The translations under genes and the position numbers were made by a program. A stretch of DNA of 64,000 nt from Bradyrhizobium arachidis (GTDB taxonomy: Bacteria > Pseudomonadota > Alphaproteobacteria > Rhizobiales > Xanthobacteraceae), in NCBI RefSeq assembly GCF_024758505.1, contig NZ_CP077970.1:7812001-7876000 (forward strand), in the 5' to 3' direction. Below are positions 29,094-38,563 of the stretch, piece by piece. Position 1 is the first letter of the stretch. Each line of letters begins with the position of its first letter. Under the pieces are notes generated by a model. That model had not been told where the DNA came from, did no database searches, and saw nothing but the letters and a program-made list of their open reading frames with translations.

Positions 29094-30449
29094 ATGCGCG
29101 CGACCTTGCTGACTTCCGTCGCCACCCTCATTCTCACCGCGAGCGCAGCACTCGCGCAAAACGAGGGCGAATTCCCCGCCAACCTCGCCGGCCACGCGGT
29201 CATGCCGGCGGAGTCCTTCATCGAGGCGCCGGCGGATGCGCCCGCCGACCTCAAGACCTCGGGCAAATACACCACGGGCAAGCGCGTCGACGCGATCGGC
29301 ACCGTGATGGGCAAGTCCTTTGAGCGGCCGACCGGCGTGTCGCTGCCCTTCAAGGGCCAGCCGCTGCAGGGCCATTCCGGCATCAAGTCGATGGGCGACG
29401 GCACCTTCTGGGTGCTGACCGACAACGGCATGGGCTCGCGCTATAACTCGCCGGATTCGATGCTCTATCTCAACCGCTACAAGATGGATTGGGTGAGCGG
29501 CAAGATCGAGCGGCAGGAGACGGTGTTCCTGCACGATCCCGACAGACGCGTCCCTTTCCGCATCGTCCATGAGGACACGCAGAAGCGCTATCTCACCGGC
29601 TCGGATTTCGACACCGAAGGCTTTCAGATCATCGGCGATGTCTTCTGGATCGGCGACGAGTTCGGCCCCTACATCCTGAAAGCCGACAAGGCCGGGAAAA
29701 TCCTCGCCGTGTTCGAGACCGTCGCCGACGGCAAGCCGGTGCGCTCGCCCGATCATTGGGCGGTGCAGTCGCCAGGCGCCCCGGGCGCGAGCTACACCAA
29801 CGTCAACCTCCGCCGCTCCAAGGGCTATGAGGGTTTTGCGGCCTCGAAGGACGGTAAATTCCTCTACGGCCTGCTCGAAGGGCCGCTGTGGGACGCCGAG
29901 AAGAAGGATTTTGAAAAGGTCGACGGCAAGGAAGCCTCCCGCATCCTCGAATTCGACGTCGCCGCCGAAAAGTTCACCGGCCGCTACTGGCACTACGTGT
30001 TCGAGCAGAACGGCAACGCCATCGGCGACTTCAACATGATCGACCCGACCGCCGGCCTCATCATCGAGCGCGACAATGGCGAAGGCACCGCCGACAAGGC
30101 CTGTCCGCAAGGGGTGCGCGGCGAAAACTGCTTTCCCAATCTCGCCAAGTTCAAGCGCGTCTACAAGATCGAGCTCTCGGACGCCAATGTCGGCAAGCCC
30201 GTGCGCAAGATCGGTTACATCGACCTCTTGAAGATCCGCGATCCCGACAAGAAGGCGAAGAAGCCGCTCAACGACGGCGTCTACACCTTCCCGTTCTTCA
30301 CCATCGAGAACGTCGATCGCGTGGACGAGACCCACATCATCGTCGGCAACGACAACAACCTGCCGTTCTCCTCCAGCCGCGATCCGAACAAGGCCGACGA
30401 TGACGAGTTCATGCTGCTCGAGGTGGCGGAGTTTTTGAAGGCGAAGTAG
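29094..30449 (+). CDS. Exported phytase-like esterase domain protein
   Basis: A 451-residue secreted protein of the esterase-like phytase (Phytase-like, PF13449) type, a beta-propeller-like fold. The signal peptide is MRATLLTSVATLILTASAAL with cleavage after ALA. Family hallmarks are LQGHSGIKSMGDGTFWVLTDNGMGSRYNS, FDTEGFQIIGDVFWIGDEFGPYI and YEGFAASKDGKFLYGLLEGPL, near-repeats of propeller blades with acidic, probably calcium-binding residues. It follows the second permease by 86 bases and may be in the same unit. The actual substrate is unknown. Confidence 0.85.
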   Translation: MRATLLTSVATLILTASAALAQNEGEFPANLAGHAVMPAESFIEAPADAPADLKTSGKYTTGKRVDAIGTVMGKSFERPTGVSLPFKGQPLQGHSGIKSMGDGTFWVLTDNGMGSRYNSPDSMLYLNRYKMDWVSGKIERQETVFLHDPDRRVPFRIVHEDTQKRYLTGSDFDTEGFQIIGDVFWIGDEFGPYILKADKAGKILAVFETVADGKPVRSPDHWAVQSPGAPGASYTNVNLRRSKGYEGFAASKDGKFLYGLLEGPLWDAEKKDFEKVDGKEASRILEFDVAAEKFTGRYWHYVFEQNGNAIGDFNMIDPTAGLIIERDNGEGTADKACPQGVRGENCFPNLAKFKRVYKIELSDANVGKPVRKIGYIDLLKIRDPDKKAKKPLNDGVYTFPFFTIENVDRVDETHIIVGNDNNLPFSSSRDPNKADDDEFMLLEVAEFLKAK

Positions 30450-30484
30450 AGGTAAAGCTCTCTCTTCGCCAACCACAAAACCCT

Positions 30485-30645
30485 GCCGTCGTCCCGGACA
30501 AGCGCGCCAACAAGCGCGCGCTGATCCGGGACCCATAATCACAGGGAGACGTTTGGCGAAGACTCGGAGTTATCAGCTTGCCCCATAACCACGCCCTGTG
30601 GTTATGGGTCCCGGATCTGCGCTGACGCTTGTCCGGGACGACGGC
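30485..30645. repeat. Palindromic element, GCCGTCGTCCCGGACAAGCG type
   Basis: Outer arms GCCGTCGTCCCGGACAAGCG and CGCTTGTCCGGGACGACGGC are perfect inverted repeats separated by about 120 bases. The right half holds a second stem, CCATAACCAC-GCCCT-GTGGTTATGG. It lies between the converging phytase-like gene and tonB and may work as a bidirectional terminator. Confidence 0.88.
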
Positions 30646-30667
30646 GGAATTTGCGGCGACCGCCGCG

Positions 30668-31498
30668 CTACCTCACCGTAAACTCCACCGGAATCGAAAA
30701 GCTCATCGATCCGTTGCTGATCTCCGGCGGGAAAGGCGGGAACGGTTGCGCCTGCCCGATCATCGACATCGCCTGGGCATCGAAGGCGGCGATCCCCGAT
30801 GATCCGCCGAGCCGGCTGGACGTCACCTGCCCGCTCCGGCTCAGCGTAAAGGAGAGCCGCGCGACGCCGCGCTGCCCGCCGCCGGCGGACGGATATTGAT
30901 GGAAGCGCATCAGGTGCGCGCGGACACGCTGGTTGTAGGACGCGATCACCGAGGCCGTGGCTCCGGAACTCATGGCGGATGCCATCGGCGCCTCGCGCTC
31001 GGCACGCGGCGGTGCGCTGGTGCGCGGTGCGGGCGGCGCCTCCGAGGGTTTTTTGGCCTCGCGGCGAACGACTTTTGGCTTCACCGGCGCCGGCTTTTCG
31101 ATGAGTACGATCTTCGCAGGGTCAGGCTTGGCCGCCGTGGCATCCCGCTTCTGCTCAGGCGGCACGACCACTTCGGGCTTCTCCTGAGGCGGCGTCGGTG
31201 CGATCGTCTCCTCGACGAGCTGCTGCTGCACCGGCTCCGGCGGCGAGGCGTCGGCCTCCTGCATCACAGGTCCGGGAGCGATATAGAGCGGCGTCGCTTC
31301 AGGCGCCGAGGTCACCGGCGACATGTCGACCATGATCGCGGGCATCGTCACGCCCTCCTCGGGCGCGCGGATGAGCCAGGTCAGCGCGAGCGCGGCGACA
31401 ACCGAATGCAGCGCGACGATCGTGACCGCCGAGGCGCTCCAGCGGACCACGCCCCGCTCCTCGAGCGGCTCGTACAGCGCAAAGGCGTTCGCCGACAT
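30668..31498 (-). CDS. tonB: TonB-family energy transducer
   Basis: A 276-residue TonB. N-terminal membrane anchor at about residues 22-44 (AVTIVALHSVVAALALTWLI), then a long proline-rich periplasmic linker (PVQQQLVEETIAPTPPQEKPEVVVPPE), then a C-terminal domain with YNQRVRAHLMRFHQYPSAGGG and VARLSFTLSRSGQV, the classic TonB fold. It transmits the energy of the ExbBD complex to HmuR. Its start overlaps the exbD stop by one base. Anchor residue H31 lies in the membrane segment, as in other TonB proteins. Confidence 0.94.
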   Translation of the reverse strand: MSANAFALYEPLEERGVVRWSASAVTIVALHSVVAALALTWLIRAPEEGVTMPAIMVDMSPVTSAPEATPLYIAPGPVMQEADASPPEPVQQQLVEETIAPTPPQEKPEVVVPPEQKRDATAAKPDPAKIVLIEKPAPVKPKVVRREAKKPSEAPPAPRTSAPPRAEREAPMASAMSSGATASVIASYNQRVRAHLMRFHQYPSAGGGQRGVARLSFTLSRSGQVTSSRLGGSSGIAAFDAQAMSMIGQAQPFPPFPPEISNGSMSFSIPVEFTVR

Positions 31499-31926
31499 CA
31501 GCTGCGTCCGTCAAGGCCGACGAGCGCGACCTTGAGATAGCCCGCGTTGCGCAGCGCGTTCATCACCTCCATCAGGTCGCCATAGCTCACGGCCTTGTCG
31601 GCACGCAGATAAATCCGCTCGTCCTTGCGTCCCTTGGTCGCCGCATTGAGCGAGGTGACGAGACCGTCGCGGCCGACTGTATCCTCGCCGACGGCGACGG
31701 CCAGATCCGGCTTCACGGTGACGAAGACCGGCTTGTCGGGGCGCGGCTGCGGCTCGGCTGATGTCGCGGGCAAGTCCACGCCGATATCGACGGTCGCAAG
31801 CGGTGCTGCCACCATGAAGATGATGAGCAGCACCAGCATCACGTCGATGAAAGGCGTGACGTTGATCTCATGCGTGACGTCGAGATCGTGGGGATCACCA
31901 CGCCGTACGCCGAGTTTTGCGCCCAT
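31498..31926 (-). CDS. exbD: ExbD, TonB-energising proton channel subunit
   Basis: A 142-residue single-pass inner-membrane protein. The signature INVTPFIDVMLVLLIIFMVAAPL holds the conserved membrane aspartate (D28 in PFIDVMLVLL) needed for proton flow. A periplasmic domain follows (YLRADKAVSYGDLMEVMNALRNAG). It forms a complex with ExbB and TonB. It starts 3 bases after exbB and overlaps tonB by one base. Confidence 0.96.
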   Translation of the reverse strand: MGAKLGVRRGDPHDLDVTHEINVTPFIDVMLVLLIIFMVAAPLATVDIGVDLPATSAEPQPRPDKPVFVTVKPDLAVAVGEDTVGRDGLVTSLNAATKGRKDERIYLRADKAVSYGDLMEVMNALRNAGYLKVALVGLDGRS

Positions 31927-31929
31927 GGC

Positions 31930-32706
<777 letters not shown>

Positions 32707-32739
32707 GTCGATCTCCCAACAGGCGAGGCGTGGGAACGG

Positions 32740-33243
32740 TTACGCCGCGACGGTTTTGGCAAGCTGCCTGAACCGTTCGAGCTGATCCGCGCGCAAGGCG
32801 CGGGTCTCGTCGCGGCCGACGAAGACCTTGTACATGATCCCGCCATCGACATTGACGAAGGCGACGAAGGCCGACGTCTTGCCCATGAACGGCCGCTCGA
32901 CGAAGGCAACGCCCGCACAGCGCTCGTGCCTGAGATGGCCGTGCAGGCCTTTTGGCTGCATCAGGTTGAAATAGCCGCGGCCGATTTCGCCGGTGGGGAT
33001 GCCGCCGGTGAACTCGAAGATCGCGTCCTCGGTGTGCACGATGAGCGTGACCTCGCCCCATTGCGCGATGTCGGCCATGGCGGCGGCGAAGTGACTGCCT
33101 GATGCCATGGTGACCATGGTATCAGGCAGCGCCTCGATCACCTGGCGCGGCGTGACCTTGCGTTCGCGCGCGACGTCCTCGATGACAGCGCCGGGGTTGG
33201 CGGCCATGTACGACTTGAGATCGGCGAGCTCCGTGCTCAACAT
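32740..33243 (-). CDS. hutX: HutX/HuvX-type cytosolic haem-utilisation carrier
   Basis: A 167-residue protein of the HutX/HuvX family, which binds haem in the cytoplasm and passes it to a degrading or storage partner. Visible family segments are QVIEALPDTMVTMASGSHFAAAMADIAQWG, a winged-helix-like N terminus, and HLRHERCAGVAFVERPFMGKTSAFVAFVNVDGGIMYKVFVGRD. It lies 12 bases after hmuQ and before exbB, so its partner is presumably HmuQ. The fold is the haem-binding HemS-like half unit. Confidence 0.9.
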   Translation of the reverse strand: MLSTELADLKSYMAANPGAVIEDVARERKVTPRQVIEALPDTMVTMASGSHFAAAMADIAQWGEVTLIVHTEDAIFEFTGGIPTGEIGRGYFNLMQPKGLHGHLRHERCAGVAFVERPFMGKTSAFVAFVNVDGGIMYKVFVGRDETRALRADQLERFRQLAKTVAA

Positions 33244-33255
33244 ATCCGGCTCCTC

Positions 33256-33591
33256 TCAGGCGGCCGCGCTTGCCTTGCGCTCGGTCTGGATGACTTCAAA
33301 GCCCTCGAACTTGGGATGGCCGAGATAGAGGCTCTCGCCGGTCCGGTTGTCGGCGCGGGCATGCGCGCGGCGAAATTCTTCCGAGCGCGTCCAGGCTTCG
33401 AACGCGGCCTTGTCGACCCAGACCGTGTGCGAGGAATAGAGCGTGTGATCATCGAGCTCCGGTCCCTTCAAGAGGTGAAACTCGACGAAGCCGGCCATGG
33501 CCCCGAGATAGGATTCGCGCGTGGCCCAGGCATTCTCGAAGGCCGATTCCGCGCCCTTCTTCACCTCGAAACGGTTCATGGCGATAAACAT
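33256..33591 (-). CDS. hmuQ: Haem-degrading monooxygenase HmuQ (IsdG-like ABM fold)
   Basis: A 111-residue ABM-fold protein. N6 in MFIAMNRFEV and the helix AFEAWTRSEEFRRAHA, with its Trp and His, match the IsdG-type Asn/Trp/His haem-oxidation residues. Bradyrhizobium HmuQ and HmuD are known to cleave haem to biliverdin and release iron, and HmuQ is encoded in the haem-uptake cluster, as here. The gene lies 98 bases after hmuR. The protein should be cytoplasmic and work with HutX. Confidence 0.88.
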   Translation of the reverse strand: MFIAMNRFEVKKGAESAFENAWATRESYLGAMAGFVEFHLLKGPELDDHTLYSSHTVWVDKAAFEAWTRSEEFRRAHARADNRTGESLYLGHPKFEGFEVIQTERKASAAA

Positions 33592-33689
33592 GTCATTCTC
33601 TCCTTGTCATCGAAACGGAAACACGCCGATGCCGCGCTGGAGCATCAGCGCGGCCCGGCGGAGGTCGGTGGTGCGCAGCATCTCGCCGG

Positions 33690-36038
33690 TTACGCGCCTC
33701 CAAAGTGGATCTTCAGGCCGGCCTTGTAGACCCGTCCCGGTCCCGGGCTCGACCACAGCACGTCATTCTGCGTGGTGCCGTCGGTGGAGCTGCCGGGGAT
33801 CGCGTAAGGCCGGTAGTACTGGTTCAAGAGATTGTCGATCGAGGCGGTGAAGACGATGTCCCGCGTCGCGTTGTAGGTCAGGTACAGATTGACCAGCTCA
33901 TAGCCCGTCGCGGGCAGGTAGCCGGCGGGCACGTCGTTGTTGGGCCCGTAGGAGGCCCATTGCGCCGCCAGGACCAGCTTCTGATCGAGCAAGCGGACAC
34001 CGCCGGTCGTGACGACCTTGCGCGGCGTGATGGTCGCAAGGCCGATACCGGTCTGCGTGTTCTTGCCCTGGATGTAGTGGCCAGCGATCCCGACGAACCA
34101 GAGACCGGCGTCGTACATCGTCTCCGCCTCAAAGCCCTGGATCCGCGCGTTGGCGATGTTCTGGTACTGGTAGAACTGGCTGAAGGAGCCAAACGGCGGC
34201 ACCGCGACCGGCGTTGAGGCGACGAGGTCGATATAGTCGCTGACGTCGTTGCGGAAGAGATTGAACTTGCCGCGGAACGAGTCGGCGGCCGTGAAGATGC
34301 CGTCATACTTCAGGTTGAGGCCAATTTCCTTGTTCCTGCCGACCTCGGGACGAAGGTTCGGGTTAGGCAGGAAGCAGAACAGGCCGGTGGTGCCGTTCGG
34401 GCAAACGAAGAAGGCCGGCCCGCCGCCGGTCGCATGTGCGCCCGAGATCACGGTCTCGGTGATCGACGGCGCGCGATACCCCTCGGCATAGCTGACATAG
34501 GGCGTGAAACCGGCAACCGGCGTGACGCCGAGGGTGATCTTTGGCGAGAAGCGGTCGCCGCCGGAGTGCGTCGTGCCGGAGTCGAGGTCGTAGCGATCGA
34601 AGCGGATCGCGCTGACGGCCTCGAACCAGGTGCCGTAGTTCTGCTTCAACTGCACGAAGCCGCCCGACACGGTTCGAATGCCGCTCGGCGTCGTGATGTT
34701 GGAATTGCCGCGGCTGTCCGAGGTCTTCACGTTGTCCTGGAATGCGTCGAGGCCCCAGGTGACGGCGTTGCGCCAGTCGCCGACATTGAAGCGGGTGGTG
34801 TTGTTGAGGTCGATGCCGAAGGTGTCAAGCACATAGCCGCGCTTGTCGCCGACACAGCCCGAGATGTTGTTGCCGGTGTTGCCGGCGCCGCAAAAGGCAG
34901 CTCCGCCGGTCGAGTAATGATACGTCTTGGTCTGGTCGTTATCGACGCGGTTGCCGTAGACCGACATATGCCAGTCGAACAGATTGTCGCTCGGCAGCGC
35001 ATAGTTCCAGGTGATCGTGCCCAGGTAATTCTTGGCGTCGGACGCATAGACCGAGGAGCCCTGGTACAGCGCGCGCTGCGCGGCGGTCGCCACCGGACCG
35101 GTGTTGAACTGGCCGATATTGTACTGGTAGTCCTGGAAGACGCTGCCGAGCTTGACCTCGTGACCGAGCGCCGGCCGCACGGTGAGCTTCATCAACCCGG
35201 CCGCGATGTCATTGCCGGTGTTGCCGATCGTGGTGCCGTTACCGTCCTTGTAGTTGCCTTGCGTGCGGTAGACCGCGCCGCCAAAAATGTCGACGTCGGG
35301 CGTTGCGCGCACGCCGCCGAACACCGAGCCGAGGCCGCGATCCTTGTTGGTGCCGTAGGAGCCGGAGAGATCGACACCCCAGCGCTCGCCGGGACGCACG
35401 ACGTCGTTGATGTCCTTGGTGCGGAACGAGACCAGGCCGCCGATCGCGCCGGAGCCATAGATATTTGCCGTCGGACCGCGCACGACATCGATGCCGCCGA
35501 CGAGCTCGGGATCGAGGAAGAAGGAGCCGTTGGCGTTATGGCCGGTGCGCTGGTAGTTCTGCCGCGCGCCGTCGACCACGACCGCGACGCGGCCAAAGTC
35601 CTGCAAGCCGCGAATGTTGATGACCGTCGCGGGATCGTCGCCGCGCTCCTGGAACGACACGCCTGGCACGGCATAGAAAACATCCGACAACCGGTTGGGC
35701 TGGAGACCCTGGATCTTCTCGAGCGACACGGAAGAGACAGGCGCGAGCGCATCGATCGCACGCTCCGGAGTTTTTGACGCGGCAACGGTGATGGTGTCGA
35801 GCGTCTGGACGCCGACGATGCCGGCCTGCGCACGCGCGTCGAATACGCTGGTCGCAGCCTGCTGCTCGGCCTGGGGCTTCGGCGGTTTGCGCCTGGCTTG
35901 CTTCGGCCGCTCGGAGGCCGCACGCGTGCCTTGCGGCTCCGCGTTCTGCGCAAAACCGCTCTCCGACAGAACTGCCGCAAATGAAACCACCGACGCGCCC
36001 AAAATCAGGGCGCGCGAAACCCTAGCCCTGTCAGCCAT
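33690..36038 (-). CDS. hmuR: TonB-dependent haem receptor HmuR
   Basis: A 782-residue outer-membrane receptor. The signal peptide is about residues 1-30. A TonB-box-like DTITVAA lies at about residue 80, then the plug (LSDVFYAVPGVSFQERGDDPATVINIRGLQDFG; GGIDVVRGPTANIYGSGAIGG) and a 22-strand barrel. The haem-receptor signatures YRAP (GYRAPSITETV) and NPNLRPE flank a loop containing a histidine (GAHATGG), as in haem receptors with FRAP/NPNL boxes. It takes haem into the periplasm for HmuT. It is divergent from hmuP. Confidence 0.95.
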   Translation of the reverse strand: MADRARVSRALILGASVVSFAAVLSESGFAQNAEPQGTRAASERPKQARRKPPKPQAEQQAATSVFDARAQAGIVGVQTLDTITVAASKTPERAIDALAPVSSVSLEKIQGLQPNRLSDVFYAVPGVSFQERGDDPATVINIRGLQDFGRVAVVVDGARQNYQRTGHNANGSFFLDPELVGGIDVVRGPTANIYGSGAIGGLVSFRTKDINDVVRPGERWGVDLSGSYGTNKDRGLGSVFGGVRATPDVDIFGGAVYRTQGNYKDGNGTTIGNTGNDIAAGLMKLTVRPALGHEVKLGSVFQDYQYNIGQFNTGPVATAAQRALYQGSSVYASDAKNYLGTITWNYALPSDNLFDWHMSVYGNRVDNDQTKTYHYSTGGAAFCGAGNTGNNISGCVGDKRGYVLDTFGIDLNNTTRFNVGDWRNAVTWGLDAFQDNVKTSDSRGNSNITTPSGIRTVSGGFVQLKQNYGTWFEAVSAIRFDRYDLDSGTTHSGGDRFSPKITLGVTPVAGFTPYVSYAEGYRAPSITETVISGAHATGGGPAFFVCPNGTTGLFCFLPNPNLRPEVGRNKEIGLNLKYDGIFTAADSFRGKFNLFRNDVSDYIDLVASTPVAVPPFGSFSQFYQYQNIANARIQGFEAETMYDAGLWFVGIAGHYIQGKNTQTGIGLATITPRKVVTTGGVRLLDQKLVLAAQWASYGPNNDVPAGYLPATGYELVNLYLTYNATRDIVFTASIDNLLNQYYRPYAIPGSSTDGTTQNDVLWSSPGPGRVYKAGLKIHFGGA

Positions 36039-36202
36039 ACTAGCCCCAGCCCGATCATCATCTTTTGTTGGTTTGGCTGGCGTGCGCTCGCGATGCGCGA
36101 AGCGACTGGCTGGCTATTGGTTGGCAGGCGCGAGCTCCCCGGCTCGTACCGCACCCTCTTTGGTTACGTCCCCACATCAGGACGGTCAAGAAACGCTGTT
36201 GC

Positions 36203-36222
36203 AATTTATATCGATTGTAAAT
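36203..36222. promoter_or_regulatory. Candidate iron-control element between hmuR and hmuP
   Basis: AATTTATATCGATTGTAAAT is an AT-rich, partly dyad-symmetric stretch (centre ATCGAT) in the 265-base divergent region between hmuR and hmuP. In Bradyrhizobium, haem genes are controlled by an iron-control element bound by Irr, with HmuP as co-activator. I cannot confirm that this is that element; its arms are imperfect. Confidence 0.35.
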
Positions 36223-36303
36223 CGCAGCCGTTGGAATGCGCTTCCGCCCGCTTATACAAGCGGGTGCAACATCCAGGAATTTCGAAAGCGCGTCACAAAG
36301 ACA

Positions 36304-36510
36304 ATGTCAGCAACTTCCGGAGACGAGATCGGCGACGCCGGAAGGGAGGCGGATGGCCCTTGCGCAGCTGCAAAGACCCTGATCATGCAGGGCAATCGCA
36401 TCGACAGCCGCGACCTGTTCGCCGCCGAGCGCGAGATCATCATCGCGCATGGCGAGGACAAGTATCGCCTGCGCCTGACGTCGCAAAACAAGCTCATCCT
36501 CACGAAGTAA
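36304..36510 (+). CDS. hmuP: Haem uptake regulator HmuP (HemP family)
   Basis: A 68-residue protein with the HemP/HmuP domain: RIDSRDLFAAEREIIIAHG and the closing YRLRLTSQNKLILTK. In Bradyrhizobium HmuP is needed, together with Irr, for haem-gene expression and binds DNA. An open frame extends far upstream, but the ATG at 36304 gives the family length. It opens the hmuPTUV operon; hmuT follows after 5 bases. The 30 or so N-terminal residues are variable. Confidence 0.92.
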   Translation: MSATSGDEIGDAGREADGPCAAAKTLIMQGNRIDSRDLFAAEREIIIAHGEDKYRLRLTSQNKLILTK

Positions 36511-36515
36511 TCGCA

Positions 36516-37469
36516 ATGACAATTTGTCGCATGCTCATGCGTATCATGCTGGTCGGCGGCCTTGCACTCGGGGCGGCTGCACACGCCGACGGCATCACCG
36601 TGCATGATGCGCGCAACCGTGACATCGCGATCAACGACGCGGCGCGCACGGTGTCGATCGGCGGCGCCATCACCGAGATCCTCTATGCGCTGGGGTTAGA
36701 CGGCCGGCTGGTCGGGATCGACACCACCAGCCTTTATCCGCCGGCTGCGCTGCGCGAAAAGCCCAATGTCGGCTACATGCGCCAGATCTCCGCCGAGGGC
36801 GTGCTCGGTCTCAATCCCACGCTGATCCTGGCGGTGCAGGGCTCCGGCCCGCGCGAGACCATGGACGTGCTCGAGACCGCAAAGGTGCCGCTGGTACTGG
36901 TGCCCGAGACGTTCTCCGAGCAGGGACTCTTGGAAAAAATCCGGCTGGTCGGCCACGCCATGGGCGTCGATGCCCGCGCCGAATGCCTGAGTACGGCGGT
37001 TGCCTCCGATCTCACGCAATTGCGCGAGCTGCGCGCCAGGGTGACGAAGCCGGTGCGCGTGATGTTCGTGATGTCGCTCCTCAACGGCCGCGCCATGGTC
37101 GCCGGACGCAAGACCGCGGCCGACGAGATCATCCAGCTCGCCGGTGCGGCCAATGCGGTGTCCGACTATGACGGCTACAAGCCGATGGGCGACGAAGCCA
37201 TCGTCGCGGCCAAGCCCGACGTCGTGCTGTCGATCGAGCGCGGCGCGGATTCGCTCCAGGCCGACGCGATCTATGCCCATCCGGCGTTCGCGCTGACGCC
37301 CGCGGCGGGCGCCAAAGCCTTCATCGCGATGGATGGCCTTTATCTGCTCGGCTTCGGCCCGCGCACCGCGGCCGCCGCGCGCGACCTCTCGCTCAAACTC
37401 TATCCGGCGCTGGCGGGGCAGTCGGGCTCGTTCGCATCTGCCGTGCTCTCGGCCAATTGCCGGCAATGA
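36516..37469 (+). CDS. hmuT: Periplasmic haem-binding protein HmuT
   Basis: A 317-residue haem-binding protein of the ABC_substrate-binding/TroA-like class. Signal peptide about residues 1-24 (MLMRIMLVGGLALGAAAHA). Body motifs are ARTVSIGGAITEILYALG, GYMRQISAEGVLGLNPTLILA and PMGDEAIVAAKPDVVL, as in other HmuT/ShuT proteins. It receives haem from HmuR and delivers it to HmuUV. Its stop overlaps the hmuU start (ATGA), implying coupled translation. Confidence 0.95.
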   Translation: MTICRMLMRIMLVGGLALGAAAHADGITVHDARNRDIAINDAARTVSIGGAITEILYALGLDGRLVGIDTTSLYPPAALREKPNVGYMRQISAEGVLGLNPTLILAVQGSGPRETMDVLETAKVPLVLVPETFSEQGLLEKIRLVGHAMGVDARAECLSTAVASDLTQLRELRARVTKPVRVMFVMSLLNGRAMVAGRKTAADEIIQLAGAANAVSDYDGYKPMGDEAIVAAKPDVVLSIERGADSLQADAIYAHPAFALTPAAGAKAFIAMDGLYLLGFGPRTAAAARDLSLKLYPALAGQSGSFASAVLSANCRQ

Positions 37470-38563
37470 GCCTCGCGGTCGACAGCAAGGCCGGCGATCT
37501 GCGCGGCCGACCGCGAACGCGACGGCGCCCTGCACCGTTGACGATTGCCGTCCTGCTTGTCGCGCTCACGATCGCGGCGGTCATCGCGCTCACGGTCGGC
37601 GCGGCCGGCATTCCGCTCAGCCGTCTGCCGGCAGCGCTCGGCCTTTGGCAACAGGGCGCCGCCGATCCCATGGCACCGCGCGACCAGCTCGTGCTGTGGT
37701 CGATCCGGATTCCGCGGATCGCAGCCGCCGCCATGGTCGGCGGACTTCTTGCGATGTCAGGTGCCATCATGCAGGGCCTGTTTCGCAACCCCCTCGCCGA
37801 TCCCGCGCTGGTCGGTGTCTCCAGCGGCGGTGCGCTGGCGGCCGCTGCCGCCATCGTCTTCACGGATTCGCGGATGGGCGAGGCGTTGCGTTTTCTCCAG
37901 ACCGAGCTGTTGCCGCTCGCCGCATTTGCGGGATCGCTGGTCACGACCGCCATCCTCTACGGCATCAGCAGCCGCTCGGGCCGCACCTCGATTGCGATCT
38001 TCCTGCTCGCCGGCGTTGCCATCGGCGCGATCACCAATGCCGGCATCGGACTGCTCGCGTTCATCGCCGACGACCGTCAGCTCCGCGACATCACGTTCTG
38101 GCTGCTGGGATCGATGAGCGGCGCAACCTGGACCAAGGACGCCATGCTTGCGCCGGTGCTGCTGCTCGGTCTCGCGACGTGCGTCTTCATCGCGCGCGGG
38201 CTCGACCTGCTCGTGCTCGGCGAGGCCGACGCCTTTCACGGCGGCGTCGACGTCGAGCGATTGAAACGGATCGCGATCGTGCTGGTCGCTGCGATGACCG
38301 GTGTCGCGGTCTCGGTCTGCGGCGTCATCGGCTTCGTCGGCATCGTCGTGCCGCATCTGTTACGGCTCGTGATCGGACCCGCCCATCGCCTGCTGCTGCC
38401 GGCCTCCGTGCTGCTCGGCGCCGTCTTGCTCGTCGGTGCCGACACACTGGCGCGCACCATCGTGGCGCCGGCCGAGATGCCGATCGGTATTCTGACCGCC
38501 GCGGTCGGTGCACCCTTCTTCCTCGGGATTCTCTTGCGGCAGCGCGGGCTCGCCACGCTATGA
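37466..38563 (+). CDS. hmuU: Haem ABC transporter permease HmuU
   Basis: A 365-residue FecCD-type permease with about ten helices. Hallmarks are IRIPRIAAAAMVGGLLAMSGAIMQGLFRNPLADPALVGVSSGGALAA, TFWLLGSMSGATW, and the ATPase-contact loop near GVDVERLKR, then GFVGIVVPHLLRLVIGP. The ATG at 37466 overlaps the hmuT stop; an upstream TTG is less likely. It forms the channel with HmuV, whose start overlaps its stop. Confidence 0.96.
   Translation: MSLAVDSKAGDLRGRPRTRRRPAPLTIAVLLVALTIAAVIALTVGAAGIPLSRLPAALGLWQQGAADPMAPRDQLVLWSIRIPRIAAAAMVGGLLAMSGAIMQGLFRNPLADPALVGVSSGGALAAAAAIVFTDSRMGEALRFLQTELLPLAAFAGSLVTTAILYGISSRSGRTSIAIFLLAGVAIGAITNAGIGLLAFIADDRQLRDITFWLLGSMSGATWTKDAMLAPVLLLGLATCVFIARGLDLLVLGEADAFHGGVDVERLKRIAIVLVAAMTGVAVSVCGVIGFVGIVVPHLLRLVIGPAHRLLLPASVLLGAVLLVGADTLARTIVAPAEMPIGILTAAVGAPFFLGILLRQRGLATL

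Noticed and set aside
37333..38559. Long upstream extension of the hmuV frame
   Set aside because: The extension overlaps hmuT and hmuU in another frame and is arginine-rich; the ATG at 38560 gives a normal HmuV.
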